DNA of 64,000 nt. It comes from G965279355 sp965279355. Its GTDB lineage: Bacteria; Pseudomonadota; Alphaproteobacteria; CACIAM-22H2. Each line of letters starts with the position of its first letter. Positions within the stretch are counted from its first letter, which is position 1. Positions 34,772-42,877 of this stretch are shown here, one piece after another. A program made the translations under genes and the position numbers. The stretch is taken from positions 1,798,001 to 1,862,000 of the forward strand of contig OZ257155.1 of the NCBI GenBank assembly GCA_965279355.1, in the 5' to 3' direction. The notes beneath the pieces were generated by a model. It had not been told where the DNA came from, made no database searches, and saw nothing but the letters and a program-made list of their open reading frames with translations.

Positions 34772-36189
34772 GCTGCTTTCCCCCGAATTTTTGCATAGGC
34801 ATCCAGCGCCCGTTCGCGCGCCACGCGATGATCGACGACCGGTCGTGGATATGTCTGATCGAGAATGACACCCGCCTTTGCCAGCACGTCGTCCGGTGCC
34901 TGAGCAGGCTTGTGGATCCATTCATCCGGCAACGTAGCCAGTTCCGGCACATAGCGGCGCACATAGTTGCCGTGTGGATCAAAGCGCTCGCCCTGCAGCG
35001 TCGGATTGAAGACACGGAAGTACGGCGCGGCATCGGCGCCGCAGCCCGCCGTCCACTGCCAGTTTCCCGCGTTATTGGCGAGATCGGCGTCGACCAGCGT
35101 GTCCATGAACCAGTCCGCGCCATCCTGCCACCGTTGCAGCAGGTCCTTCACCAGAAACGACGCCACAACCATGCGCACGCGGTTGTGCATCCACCCGGTG
35201 CGCCAGAGTTCGCGCATGCCGGCATCGACGATGGGAAATCCGGTCCGCCCGCGCTGCCACGCCTGCAGCAGTGCGCGATCCGTTGCCCACGGAAACGCCT
35301 GGAACTCCACGCGCAGGCTCTGCGTCGATAGCTGCGGGAAATGATGGAGCAGATGATGATTGAATTCACGCCAGCCGATCTCGCCGATGAAGCGCTCGGC
35401 GGCTTCGGACGTTCCCGCCGCCGCACGCACCGCATGCCAGATCTGACGCGGACCGATTTCACCGAACGCCAGATGCGGGCTCAGGCAGGATGTGCCGGGA
35501 CGATCCGGCCGGTTACGCAAAACTGCATAGTCGGTCACGCCACCCGATACGAAGACGTCGAGACGCTCCCGTGCGCCGACTTCACCCGGCGTCCAGGTTT
35601 CGCGCAGACCGGCGGCCCAGTCGGGTTTCGTCGGCAGAAGCATCCACGAGTTCAATGCGTCGCTTTTTACTTCGCCATCGTAGCTATTCAGCCGCTTCGG
35701 GGGCGGTAGCGGCTGGGCCGGCTCCGCCAGCGCACGGCAGGCTTTCCAGAACGGCGTATACACCTTGAACGGGGCACCGGCTTTCGTCGCCACCGCGTCC
35801 GGCTCGAACAGCAGTGTCGCGTTGAAGCTCTTGCCCTCGACACCGCGCGCCGATAGCGCCGCTTTGACGGCGGCACCCAACGTCTTGCCGACCGGCTCGT
35901 AGACCCGGTTCCAGTAAACCGCCGTCGCGGCGGTTTCGTCGATTAGCGCATCGAGATGTCTGGCAGCGTCGCCTTGGCGAAGAACGAGCGTCGCGCCCCT
36001 TTTCCTTAGATCGGCAGCAAGGGCGGTCAGGCTGTGATGCAGCCACCAGCGTCGCGCAGCCCCATCGCTCTCGTCGAAGATATAGACCGGAACGATGGGA
36101 CGACCCGTCGCAGCAGCATGGACCATCGCCGGATTGTCGGTGAGACGGAGGTCGTGTCGGAACCAGACGATCAGCGGAGCATCAGACAT
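34768..36189 (-). CDS. phr: Deoxyribodipyrimidine photolyase (class I CPD type)
   Basis: 473 residues. Light-driven repair of cyclobutane pyrimidine dimers. N-terminal alpha/beta antenna domain (IVWFRHDLRLTDNPA), C-terminal FAD domain with GRTGFPIVDAGMRELWRTGWMHNRVRM, NNAGNWQWTAGCGADAAPYFRVFNP and FDPHGNYVRRYVPEL. The ATG at 36189 is used; a TTG just before it is less likely. It leads the operon with the FAD oxidoreductase, DUF1365 and cfa, behind an ECF-like promoter. Confidence 0.93.
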   Translation of the reverse strand: MSDAPLIVWFRHDLRLTDNPAMVHAAATGRPIVPVYIFDESDGAARRWWLHHSLTALAADLRKRGATLVLRQGDAARHLDALIDETAATAVYWNRVYEPVGKTLGAAVKAALSARGVEGKSFNATLLFEPDAVATKAGAPFKVYTPFWKACRALAEPAQPLPPPKRLNSYDGEVKSDALNSWMLLPTKPDWAAGLRETWTPGEVGARERLDVFVSGGVTDYAVLRNRPDRPGTSCLSPHLAFGEIGPRQIWHAVRAAAGTSEAAERFIGEIGWREFNHHLLHHFPQLSTQSLRVEFQAFPWATDRALLQAWQRGRTGFPIVDAGMRELWRTGWMHNRVRMVVASFLVKDLLQRWQDGADWFMDTLVDADLANNAGNWQWTAGCGADAAPYFRVFNPTLQGERFDPHGNYVRRYVPELATLPDEWIHKPAQAPDDVLAKAGVILDQTYPRPVVDHRVARERALDAYAKIRGKAA

Positions 36190-36242
36190 CAAAACAGCCG
36201 GGTCAGAGAAGACGCGGCATAGCCAATGCCATCCCGCTGTGC

Positions 36243-36272
36243 CTGATACGGGTCAGGTCGCGCGGTGGATCA
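36243..36272 (-). promoter_or_regulatory. ECF-sigma-like promoter of the phr-cfa operon
   Basis: On the minus strand: TGATCC (36272-36267), 16-bp spacer, CGTATCAG (36250-36243), about 54 bp before the photolyase ATG. TGATCC is the -35 described for the singlet-oxygen sigma factor of Rhodobacter. It matches two other sites in this window in elements and spacing. Confidence 0.6.
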
Positions 36273-36432
36273 CTTTGTCTGAGGAGCGGGTTAGGTCGTG
36301 GAGCCCCCGTTTTTCCACGGCTGCGGCATCGTATCGCATCCAGGAAACGGATCGCCCGGGACAAGGGGGGAGAATGTCCCGGGCGCCGCGTCGTCCCGGC
36401 GGAGTAACCCGCCGGGACTGGACAGAGCGGGC

Positions 36433-36648
36433 TTACTTCTTGATGTCGCCCTTCTTGACCTCATCCTTCTTCACCTGGCCGGGCGCCGCGGCCTTGGCGG
36501 CGGGCTCGGCGGCCTTGCCGTCGCTCTTGATGGCGCCGGTCGCGGCCGGCTTCGCCGGGGTGCCGGTGGTCACGGGATCGGCGGCGAACGACGCCGTGCT
36601 CAGACCAAGACCAAGGGCAACAGCGAGCGCAACAGCAGTAAACTTCAT
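36433..36648 (-). CDS. Small secreted Lys/Ala-rich protein
   Basis: 71 residues: signal peptide (cleavage near SFAAD) followed by a low-complexity Pro/Ala/Lys tail ending VKKDEVKKGDIKK. AAGGAGATTTT precedes the ATG. No known domain; the basic, disordered mature peptide might bind polyanions or the cell surface. Confidence 0.65.
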   Translation of the reverse strand: MKFTAVALAVALGLGLSTASFAADPVTTGTPAKPAATGAIKSDGKAAEPAAKAAAPGQVKKDEVKKGDIKK

Positions 36649-36872
36649 GGCGAAAATCTCCTTCAGGGGTTGGGCGATCGACAAAACTACCGATCGGGAG
36701 GACAACGCCGGGGGAGGTCCGCTATTCCGGAATTCCGCGGTGCTCTTCCGCACAAAAATTTTGATCTCGCCCGGGAATAACTTTTTTCGCAGCCCGCCAG
36801 CGCATTAAGGCTTTGTGGCGGGATTGCGGCGTGGCCCAACTCCTGCAAGTGCGGCGGGCATGGAGGAACCCC

Positions 36873-37082
36873 ATGTCTGACCCTGAAAAACCGAAGATCG
36901 ACCTTGAGCGCTATATCGACGCAGTGGCGCCGGCGCTCGGGCTGAAAATCGCGGAGAAGGACCGCGCCGAGGTGCTGCTGCATTTCGGACTTGCGACTTC
37001 GATCGCGCAGCCGCTGATGGATTTCCCGCTCGATGAGAAGATCGAGCCGGCCACTGTCTTCACGCCGCAGCGGAAACGCTGA
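36873..37082 (+). CDS. atzG: AtzG-like protein (DUF4089)
   Basis: 69-residue acidic helical protein (PKIDLERYIDAVAPALGLKI, VLLHFGLATSIAQPLMDFPL). AtzG is the small partner that stabilises the 1-carboxybiuret hydrolase AtzE. Its TGA overlaps the ATG of the following amidase by one base, as expected for subunits made in equal amounts. No cyanuric-acid hydrolase or AtzF/AtzH is nearby. Confidence 0.8.
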   Translation: MSDPEKPKIDLERYIDAVAPALGLKIAEKDRAEVLLHFGLATSIAQPLMDFPLDEKIEPATVFTPQRKR

Positions 37083-38470
37083 TGGACCTCCCTTCACTCG
37101 ACGCAATTGCGATTGCATCTGATATCCGCGCCCGCCGCCGCACGGCCATGGAGGTCGCCACCACGACGCTCGCGCGCATTCGCGCCGTCAATCCGCGCAT
37201 CAATGCCTTCACCGCCATCTTCGACGAGCGCGCACTGACTGAAGCGCGGCGTGTCGATGCACTAATCGCCGATGGAAAAGACCCGGGACCGCTCGCGGGT
37301 GTCCCCTTCGCGGTGAAGAATCTCTTCGACGTGACAGGCGTCACGACGCTGGCGGGATCGATCATCCGGCGTTCCTACAAGCCGGCGGTCGAAGATGCGA
37401 CGATCATCCGGCGGCTCTGCGCGGCCGGTGCTGTTCTGGTCGGCACCACGAACATGGACGAGTTCGCATTCGGATTCACGACCGAGAACGCGCATTACGG
37501 CGCCACCCGCAATCCGCACGATCTTGAGCGAATCGCCGGCGGTTCTTCAGGCGGCTCCGCCGCCGCCGTTGCCGCCGGACTCGTTCCGTTTGCCCTGGGC
37601 ACCGATACAGGCGGCTCCATCCGTGTGCCAGCCGCGCTGACCGGCCTGTATGGGCTGCGCGCAACCTTCGGCCGCCTGCCGCGTACCGGCACCGTGCTGT
37701 TCGTCCCCAGCATCGACCATGTCGGCCCCCTCGCCCGCTCCGCACGCGATCTGTCGCTCGTCTATGACGTGATGCAGGGCCACGACGCGGCCGACACCTC
37801 CAGTTCCTCGCTGCCACCAGAACCGACGCAGGCGACCCTGACCGTCGGTATTGCCGGCCTGCGCATCGCCGTCGCCGGTGGCTACTTCCAGCGCTACGCC
37901 GCATCCGAGGCCCGCGAGGCGGTCGATCGTGTCGCGCTGCACCTCGGCGCAACCCGCGACATAGCGGTGCCGGCGCCAGAGATCGCGCGCGCTGCCGCGT
38001 TCCTGATCGGCCAGGCCGAAGGCGCCTCGCTGCATCACGACAATATCCGCGAGCGATTCGATCGGTTCGATCCCGGCACCAGCACCCGCTTCCTCGCCGC
38101 CGCCCTTCTGCCTGCTGCGTGGTACGCCAAGGCTCAACGCGTCCGTCGCTGGCTGAACGATGAACTGGACCGGATGTTCGAGCAGGTCGATGTCGTGCTC
38201 GCCGCGACGACGCCGTTTACAGCACCCAAGCTTGGGCAACAGACCATCGACCTGAACGGCGAGACATTGATCGCGCGCCCAACGGTCGGGCTTCTGACGC
38301 AGCCGTTCTCGGCTACCGGTGCCGCGATCGTCTCGGTGCCGCTCAAGGCGAGCAACGGCATGCCGATCGGCGTGCAGGTGATCGCGGCGCCCTATCGGGA
38401 AGAGATCGCCCTGCGCGTGGCCGCATCGCTGGAGCGCGACGGCATCGCCGCCGCGCAGATCGCGGCCTGA
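37082..38470 (+). CDS. atzE: AtzE-like amidase (1-carboxybiuret hydrolase family)
   Basis: 462 residues, amidase-signature family. The Ser-cisSer-Lys triad is visible as Lys79 (FAVKNLF), Ser155 (GGSSGGSAAAVAAG) and nucleophile Ser179 (GTDTGGSIRVPA). The pairing with the atzG-like gene points to AtzE rather than GatA. In pseudomonads AtzE acts in s-triazine/cyanurate degradation; many bacteria carry the pair alone, perhaps for biuret-type nitrogen salvage. Confidence 0.87.
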   Translation: MDLPSLDAIAIASDIRARRRTAMEVATTTLARIRAVNPRINAFTAIFDERALTEARRVDALIADGKDPGPLAGVPFAVKNLFDVTGVTTLAGSIIRRSYKPAVEDATIIRRLCAAGAVLVGTTNMDEFAFGFTTENAHYGATRNPHDLERIAGGSSGGSAAAVAAGLVPFALGTDTGGSIRVPAALTGLYGLRATFGRLPRTGTVLFVPSIDHVGPLARSARDLSLVYDVMQGHDAADTSSSSLPPEPTQATLTVGIAGLRIAVAGGYFQRYAASEAREAVDRVALHLGATRDIAVPAPEIARAAAFLIGQAEGASLHHDNIRERFDRFDPGTSTRFLAAALLPAAWYAKAQRVRRWLNDELDRMFEQVDVVLAATTPFTAPKLGQQTIDLNGETLIARPTVGLLTQPFSATGAAIVSVPLKASNGMPIGVQVIAAPYREEIALRVAASLERDGIAAAQIAA

Positions 38471-38473
38471 GTT

Positions 38474-39304
38474 CTAGTTTCCGCTGCCGCCGAGGACGCC
38501 GCGCAGACGCTCGCCCGCACCAGGCGCGACGTTTTGCAGCCGCTCCTGAACACCGCCGGCGGCACCGCCAAGATTGAGTTGCGGCAGAGCCTTCTGCAAC
38601 TCGGCAATCGCCACCTTCGATGATTCCGACGCCAGCGTCCCGATCACGCGCTGGGAGATTTCCGCCGGGGTCGCGCCGCCTTTGTCCTTGCCGATGTCCC
38701 GCAGGCGAATGGTCGGAAGCTTCGCCGACAACTGCCGGCCCTGGAGCAGGCTGGCGGTCGCCGTGACCTGTCCGTCAATCATCTGCAGGTCTTCGATAAT
38801 GAATTTCTTTTCGTCTTTCTTCTCGGCCGACGCCGGCGACGACGACGACGATCCGGAAGAAGAGGATGTGGACCCTGGGCCCGACGAACTCCCGGCTCCC
38901 TGGCCCGCATATGCGCTCACGTTCTGCTGCAGCTTCTCGAGGTTGCCGCCGCTGTTGCCGCGCTCATAAGTCACCTTTGGCGCCTGTATAAGCACCTGCC
39001 GGATCACGATCGGGTTCTTTGTCAGCGATGAGGTATCGACCTTGAGCGTGATGTTGCCAAGCTCGAACGCTCGCAATGTCGAGAAGCCTGCAGGATTGGC
39101 AACCGTCAGTCCGGTGATCGCCCCCTCGCCGCTGGTCGGCGACAACGATACGGCATTCACCGCGACCTGCGCTTGCGTCGCTTCGGTGCCGTATTTCTCG
39201 ATTGCCGCCTTGAGAATGGAATCCAGATTCGAGTAGAGGAAATAGAGGCCGGCACCAGCAACGACCACAAGAGCCGCCACCGCGATCAGGATCTTCTTGA
39301 GCAT
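38474..39304 (-). CDS. AsmA-like membrane-anchored envelope protein
   Basis: 276 residues. N-terminal membrane anchor (MLKKILIAVAALVVVAGAGLYFLY), then AsmA-type beta-rich sequence (NAVSLSPTSGEGAITGLTVANPAGF, LGNITLKVDTSSL, VLIQAPKVTYE), a Ser-rich low-complexity linker near residues 140-165, and a second part (FIIEDLQMIDGQVTATASLLQGRQLSAKLPTIRLRDIG). Probably periplasmic, in outer-membrane or lipid homeostasis. GGAGAG precedes the ATG. Ends 3 bp from the convergent amidase gene. Confidence 0.72.
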   Translation of the reverse strand: MLKKILIAVAALVVVAGAGLYFLYSNLDSILKAAIEKYGTEATQAQVAVNAVSLSPTSGEGAITGLTVANPAGFSTLRAFELGNITLKVDTSSLTKNPIVIRQVLIQAPKVTYERGNSGGNLEKLQQNVSAYAGQGAGSSSGPGSTSSSSGSSSSSPASAEKKDEKKFIIEDLQMIDGQVTATASLLQGRQLSAKLPTIRLRDIGKDKGGATPAEISQRVIGTLASESSKVAIAELQKALPQLNLGGAAGGVQERLQNVAPGAGERLRGVLGGSGN

Positions 39305-39425
39305 CGCACTCTCCTTGCCGGAGCGCGTCTCACCCGGCGGGTTCCAGGCGCCCCCCTCAAATGACAACAGCCCAGCGCCGGGCGGTCAAGCCGCCAGGCA
39401 CCGGGCTGCGATTCCGCCTTATTCG

Positions 39426-39647
39426 TCAGCGCGCGGCCGACGCCCTGGACTTGTTCCACGGGCAATGGGCCTTGCTGGCCGTCTGTGTATCGAACTCACC
39501 GCGCGTGTTGGGATATTCATAGAAGACAACCGAGCCGTCGGGCATGCAGATCGGGTCGAGGAAGCTGCTCTGGGGATCCATCCGACCGTTGCCGCCGCAT
39601 GCCGCGAGAAGCAGAGCACCGGCGACCACAACGAAACCTACGCGCAT
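39426..39647 (-). CDS. Small lipoprotein
   Basis: 73 residues: signal peptide with lipobox LLAAC, then GGNGRMDPQSSFLDPICMPDGSVVFYEYPNTRG and a basic C-terminus. GGAGATAAG precedes the ATG. No domain known. Confidence 0.7.
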   Translation of the reverse strand: MRVGFVVVAGALLLAACGGNGRMDPQSSFLDPICMPDGSVVFYEYPNTRGEFDTQTASKAHCPWNKSRASAAR

Positions 39648-39823
39648 ATTCTTATCTCCTTCATTTTTCGCATCGCTTGCCTAACGAATGTAAGGAGGAA
39701 TTCCCCGATACCCATGTGTAGAGGCTGGAGCAATTGCGTGACACATTTCGGTCACAGCGAACGAAGGAGCCTGCATCCCGGGGAATACGGGAGCAGTCCG
39801 CTTCAAATAGTTTCAAGAAATAG

Positions 39824-39900
39824 TGGCGCGGCCGAAGGGACTCGAACCCCTAACCCCCAGATTCGTAGTCTGGTGCTCTATCCAATTGAGCTACGGCCGC
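39824..39900 (-). tRNA. tRNA-Arg (anticodon ACG)
   Basis: Acceptor stem GCGGCCG pairs with CGGCCGC; D-arm GCTCAATTGGATAGAGC, anticodon arm CCAGA-CTACGAA-TCTGG giving anticodon ACG (read as ICG), and T-arm GGGGTTCGAGTCCC. The CCA end is encoded (TGG at 39824-39826 on the plus strand). Confidence 0.95.
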
Positions 39901-40131
39901 ACACGGGACTAACGTCCGGCCAGCCCCGAAGGCCGGTCAGCGAAAGGTGCGGGACACTACTTGACGCTCTGGGCGGGTGCAAGGGTTGCGCGCGGAAAAC
40001 TGCGTGTAAAAACAAGCGTGGCGGCGTTGCCACCATCGGCCAGGATACGGCATGGGGGTCGATTCATACCTTGTTTGGATTAGGTTCCTTCGTTACGATC
40101 AAAATACAAGAATCGGCTCAGGGGCGGGGGT

Positions 40132-41400
40132 ATGTATCCTATTGTTTCGACGGCATTTTTCGGGCGTCGTGCGAATATCCGCGCGGTCCGTGAAGGCGTG
40201 AAGCCGCGGCTCGGGCGGACAGTTGTCTATCTCAGCGCTGCGCTAAGCTTGGCGAACTGCTCCTACGTCTCCGATGCCCTGTGGCCGTCCCTGACCGGCA
40301 GCGATCCGCGCAGCGGCTCGTCGTCCACCCGTCAGGAAATTCCACCCTCGGCCGCCGAGCGTAATCCGCAGCCGACCTTCTCGCCTGCCAGCAGCGCAAC
40401 AATGGCATCGACAACGATGGCCCAGGCGCCCGCGATGTCGGGCGGTCCCTCCACGGAAGTCGGCCGGCGTGCCAGCCAGATGCGCGAAGAAGTCCAGCGG
40501 CTGAATGCGTCTGTCTCCGGCCGTACCAACTCCGTGCAGCAGGTGCGTGTCGATGCGGTCCAGATCGCCCAGCGGTATCAGGGCCTGATCGCCAACATCA
40601 ATGCACGTCTCCAGGTCGGCACCACCCCCGGCAACCCGATCCTGCAGGGACAGTGGAACCAGGCAAACGTCGAACTCGACCGTTATGCGGCCGAAATCGG
40701 CCAGATGACGGCCCTGTCGAACCAGGTCGCCGCCGATGCCGCCACCGCGGCCTTCCTGCTTGAATCCGTGCGCGCCGCCTATAGCCTTTCCGGCGCCATC
40801 GAAGACGACCATCGTGCGCTGGCCGGCGTCGAAGACGAAGTGAACCGTACCGTCGTCTCGATCGACCGCATGCTCAACGAACTCAGCGAAGACATCAGCC
40901 GCCAGTCGGCCTATGTCAGCCGCGAGCGCAGCAACATGACGGCGCTGTCGGCGGCCATCAAGAACGGCGAGCTCTACGGCACCGGGCTTGGCAATCGCGC
41001 CTTCTCCAATGTCGCACCGGCCGACGGTTCGCCGGCCCGTGTCGGCGTAGCGCCGGGCGCCTCGCCCTCCGCCGCCAGCCCGTCCAACCAGGCCGCCGGC
41101 AACCGTCCGCTGGTGGTGATCCGCTTCGACCGCCAAAACCCGTCTTATGAGCAGGCGCTCTACACGGCTGTAAGCCGCGCCATCGAGCGCCGCCCGAATG
41201 CGGTGTTCGATCTCGTCGCCGTCAGCCCCGGCCGCGGTAACCAGGCACAGATCGCCCTCGCTGCGTCGAACGCGAAGCGCCAGGCCGAGACTGTCGCCCG
41301 CTCGCTGACCGATATGGGGCTTCCTCCGGACCGCGTGTCGATGTCCGCCTCGACCAGCGCTGGCGCCCAGAGCAACGAGGTCCACGTCTTCGTGCGCTGA
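40132..41400 (+). CDS. Coiled-coil envelope protein with OmpA-C-like domain
   Basis: 422 residues. A hydrophobic segment near 28-42 (TVVYLSAALSLANC) is a signal sequence, perhaps of a lipoprotein, though the N before Cys is unusual for a lipobox. A Ser/Pro-rich linker follows, then a long helical region (about 110-280) predicted to coil, and a C-terminal ~100 residues with VVIRFDRQNPSYEQALYTAVSRAIERRPNAVFDLVAV...RAETVARSLTDMGLPPDRVSMSA, an OmpA-like peptidoglycan-binding pattern. Ends at a clear terminator. It may bridge the outer membrane and the wall. Confidence 0.68.
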   Translation: MYPIVSTAFFGRRANIRAVREGVKPRLGRTVVYLSAALSLANCSYVSDALWPSLTGSDPRSGSSSTRQEIPPSAAERNPQPTFSPASSATMASTTMAQAPAMSGGPSTEVGRRASQMREEVQRLNASVSGRTNSVQQVRVDAVQIAQRYQGLIANINARLQVGTTPGNPILQGQWNQANVELDRYAAEIGQMTALSNQVAADAATAAFLLESVRAAYSLSGAIEDDHRALAGVEDEVNRTVVSIDRMLNELSEDISRQSAYVSRERSNMTALSAAIKNGELYGTGLGNRAFSNVAPADGSPARVGVAPGASPSAASPSNQAAGNRPLVVIRFDRQNPSYEQALYTAVSRAIERRPNAVFDLVAVSPGRGNQAQIALAASNAKRQAETVARSLTDMGLPPDRVSMSASTSAGAQSNEVHVFVR

Positions 41401-41420
41401 TCCGCAGCAACAGATCAAAC

Positions 41421-41456
41421 AAAAGGCCGCCGATGAACCGGCGGCCTTTTTCTTTT
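41421..41456 (+). terminator. Rho-independent terminator
   Basis: Stem GGCCGCCG (41425-41432) and CGGCGGCC (41439-41446) followed by TTTTTCTTTT, 24 bp after the stop of the coiled-coil gene. Four As on the other side allow bidirectional use. Confidence 0.88.
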
Positions 41457-41486
41457 CCGGCCTGTGATGACGTTGTGTCAGGCCCC

Positions 41487-41630
41487 TCACATCCCTGTCA
41501 TATGCGAGCGCGGTATTAGGCCGCGCTGAGCCCGGTTCATCTCCTCGGCGAGGTAATCCACGAGTTGCGTCCCCGGCATCGTCCGCGCCCGCCGGTATTC
41601 CCCCAAAGCTTGGGGCTGGCGAAACTCCAT
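41487..41630 (-). CDS. Small ORF divergent from LysR gene (47 residues)
   Basis: ATG at 41630 to TGA at 41487, encoding a 47-residue peptide starting MEFRQPQALGEYRRARTMPG and containing LVDYLAEEMNRAQRG, a plausible amphipathic helix. Codon third positions are GC-rich like real genes here. It faces away from the LysR gene, with the regulator palindrome in between, as LysR targets commonly do. I do not recognise a family. Confidence 0.4.
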   Translation of the reverse strand: MEFRQPQALGEYRRARTMPGTQLVDYLAEEMNRAQRGLIPRSHMTGM

Positions 41631-41655
41631 TAAAAATGATCTATGATGTATCCAG

Positions 41656-41674
41656 CCATCTTAATTTAAGATGG
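41656..41674. promoter_or_regulatory. Perfect palindrome, LysR-type operator
   Basis: CCATCTTAATTTAAGATGG: 9-bp arms around a single central T, containing ATC-N9-GAT, a classical LysR-type box. It sits 19 bp before the LysR start at 41694 and 25 bp beyond the start of the divergent small ORF, suited to autoregulation or control of both. Confidence 0.75.
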
Positions 41675-41693
41675 ACAATGCGGAGCGTTGCCT

Positions 41694-42611
41694 ATGGATG
41701 CCAGCGATCTCACCGTCTTTGCCGCCGTCGCCCGCGAGGGCGGCTTCACCAGAGCGGCCCGTGTGCTCAACACCGTCCAGTCCAATGTGACGCAGCGCAT
41801 TCGCCAGCTTGAGACCGAGCTCGATGTGAAGCTGTTCGACCGCCACAGCCGCGGCGTGACCCTGACCAGCGCCGGCGCACAGCTCCTCCCTTACGCCGAG
41901 CGCATCGGCAAACTGCTCGTGGAAGCAAAACAGGCCGCCGCCGACGGACCGGAACCGCGCGGGCGCATCGCGATCGGCGCTTTGGAAACGGCAACCGCGG
42001 TGCGCCTGCCGTCGGTGCTGGCCGGTTATGCCGCGTCCTATCCCGATGTCGATATCGAGTACACGACGGGGACTTCCACCGCGCTGGTCGATGCCGTGCT
42101 GGCACGGCAGATCGATGGCGCCTTTGTCGCGGGACCGATCGACCAGCCAGACCTCACCATCGTGCCGATGCTGCAGGAAGAACTGGTGCTGGTCACGGCT
42201 CCCTGGGTCACCGATCTCGACAGTCTCTCGCGCTCACGCCGCCTTAAGGTGATCGTCTTCCGCCAGGGCTGCACTTATCGACAGCGCCTCGAGGCGCTGC
42301 TGGCGTCACACGATATCGTCGATGCACGACGGCTGGAGCTTGGCACGCTGGACGGCATCATCGGCTGTGTTGCGGCCGGTGTCGGCGTCACGTTGCTGCC
42401 ACGCGCGGTCGTCGCCAAGGCAGACGCGGAGAAACGCGTGAGGCTGCACGCGCTGCCGCGCGGCGAAGGCCGCGTCGACACCGTGTTCGTTCACCGCAAC
42501 GACGCGTTCGTTTCAACGGCGCTGCGGCGCTTCATCGAAATGGCAAAGGCGCAATTGGCTCTCGTCCCGCGCGATGGCCGCGCGGCGACGCCGAAACGCC
42601 GCGCCGCGTGA
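41694..42611 (+). CDS. LysR-family transcriptional regulator
   Basis: 305 residues. N-terminal helix-turn-helix (DLTVFAAVAREGGFTRAARVLNTVQSNVTQRIRQLETEL) and an effector-binding domain (RGRIAIGALETATAVRLPSVLAGYAASYPDVDIEY). The LNTVQSNVT variant and GCTYRQRLEALL resemble LysR members of the CysB/PecT-like branch, but the effector is unknown. Start is ATG 41694 after a weak site. A palindrome in its upstream region suggests autoregulation. Confidence 0.9.
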   Translation: MDASDLTVFAAVAREGGFTRAARVLNTVQSNVTQRIRQLETELDVKLFDRHSRGVTLTSAGAQLLPYAERIGKLLVEAKQAAADGPEPRGRIAIGALETATAVRLPSVLAGYAASYPDVDIEYTTGTSTALVDAVLARQIDGAFVAGPIDQPDLTIVPMLQEELVLVTAPWVTDLDSLSRSRRLKVIVFRQGCTYRQRLEALLASHDIVDARRLELGTLDGIIGCVAAGVGVTLLPRAVVAKADAEKRVRLHALPRGEGRVDTVFVHRNDAFVSTALRRFIEMAKAQLALVPRDGRAATPKRRAA

Positions 42612-42615
42612 GCTT

Positions 42616-42774
42616 CTATATTCGACCCATCAGCAACAGGATGATGACGATCAGCAGAACGACACCCAGGCCGCCGCTCGGATAGTGACCCCAGCTGCCG
42701 CTATACGGCCAGACCGGCAAAGCGCCGACCAGCAGCAGGATGAGAATGATCAGAAGAATTGTGCCGATACCCAT
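42616..42774 (-). CDS. DUF3309 family small membrane protein
   Basis: 52 residues beginning MGIGTILLIILILLLVGALP, with WPYSGSWGHYPSG and a second hydrophobic stretch GGLGVVLLIVIILLLMGRI. This two-helix layout around a Trp/Tyr/Gly turn is the DUF3309 pattern, usually stress-associated. Function unknown. Convergent with the LysR gene, 4 bp from its stop. Confidence 0.85.
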   Translation of the reverse strand: MGIGTILLIILILLLVGALPVWPYSGSWGHYPSGGLGVVLLIVIILLLMGRI

Positions 42775-42877
42775 GGTCGTGCCCTCACCGCGCGGTAATA
42801 GTCGGTCCGAAGCAAGAAAGAGCTTCGGTACTCCAATACGAAACGTGAAGAATGCTTTTCAGTTCCGCATCCTTGCC

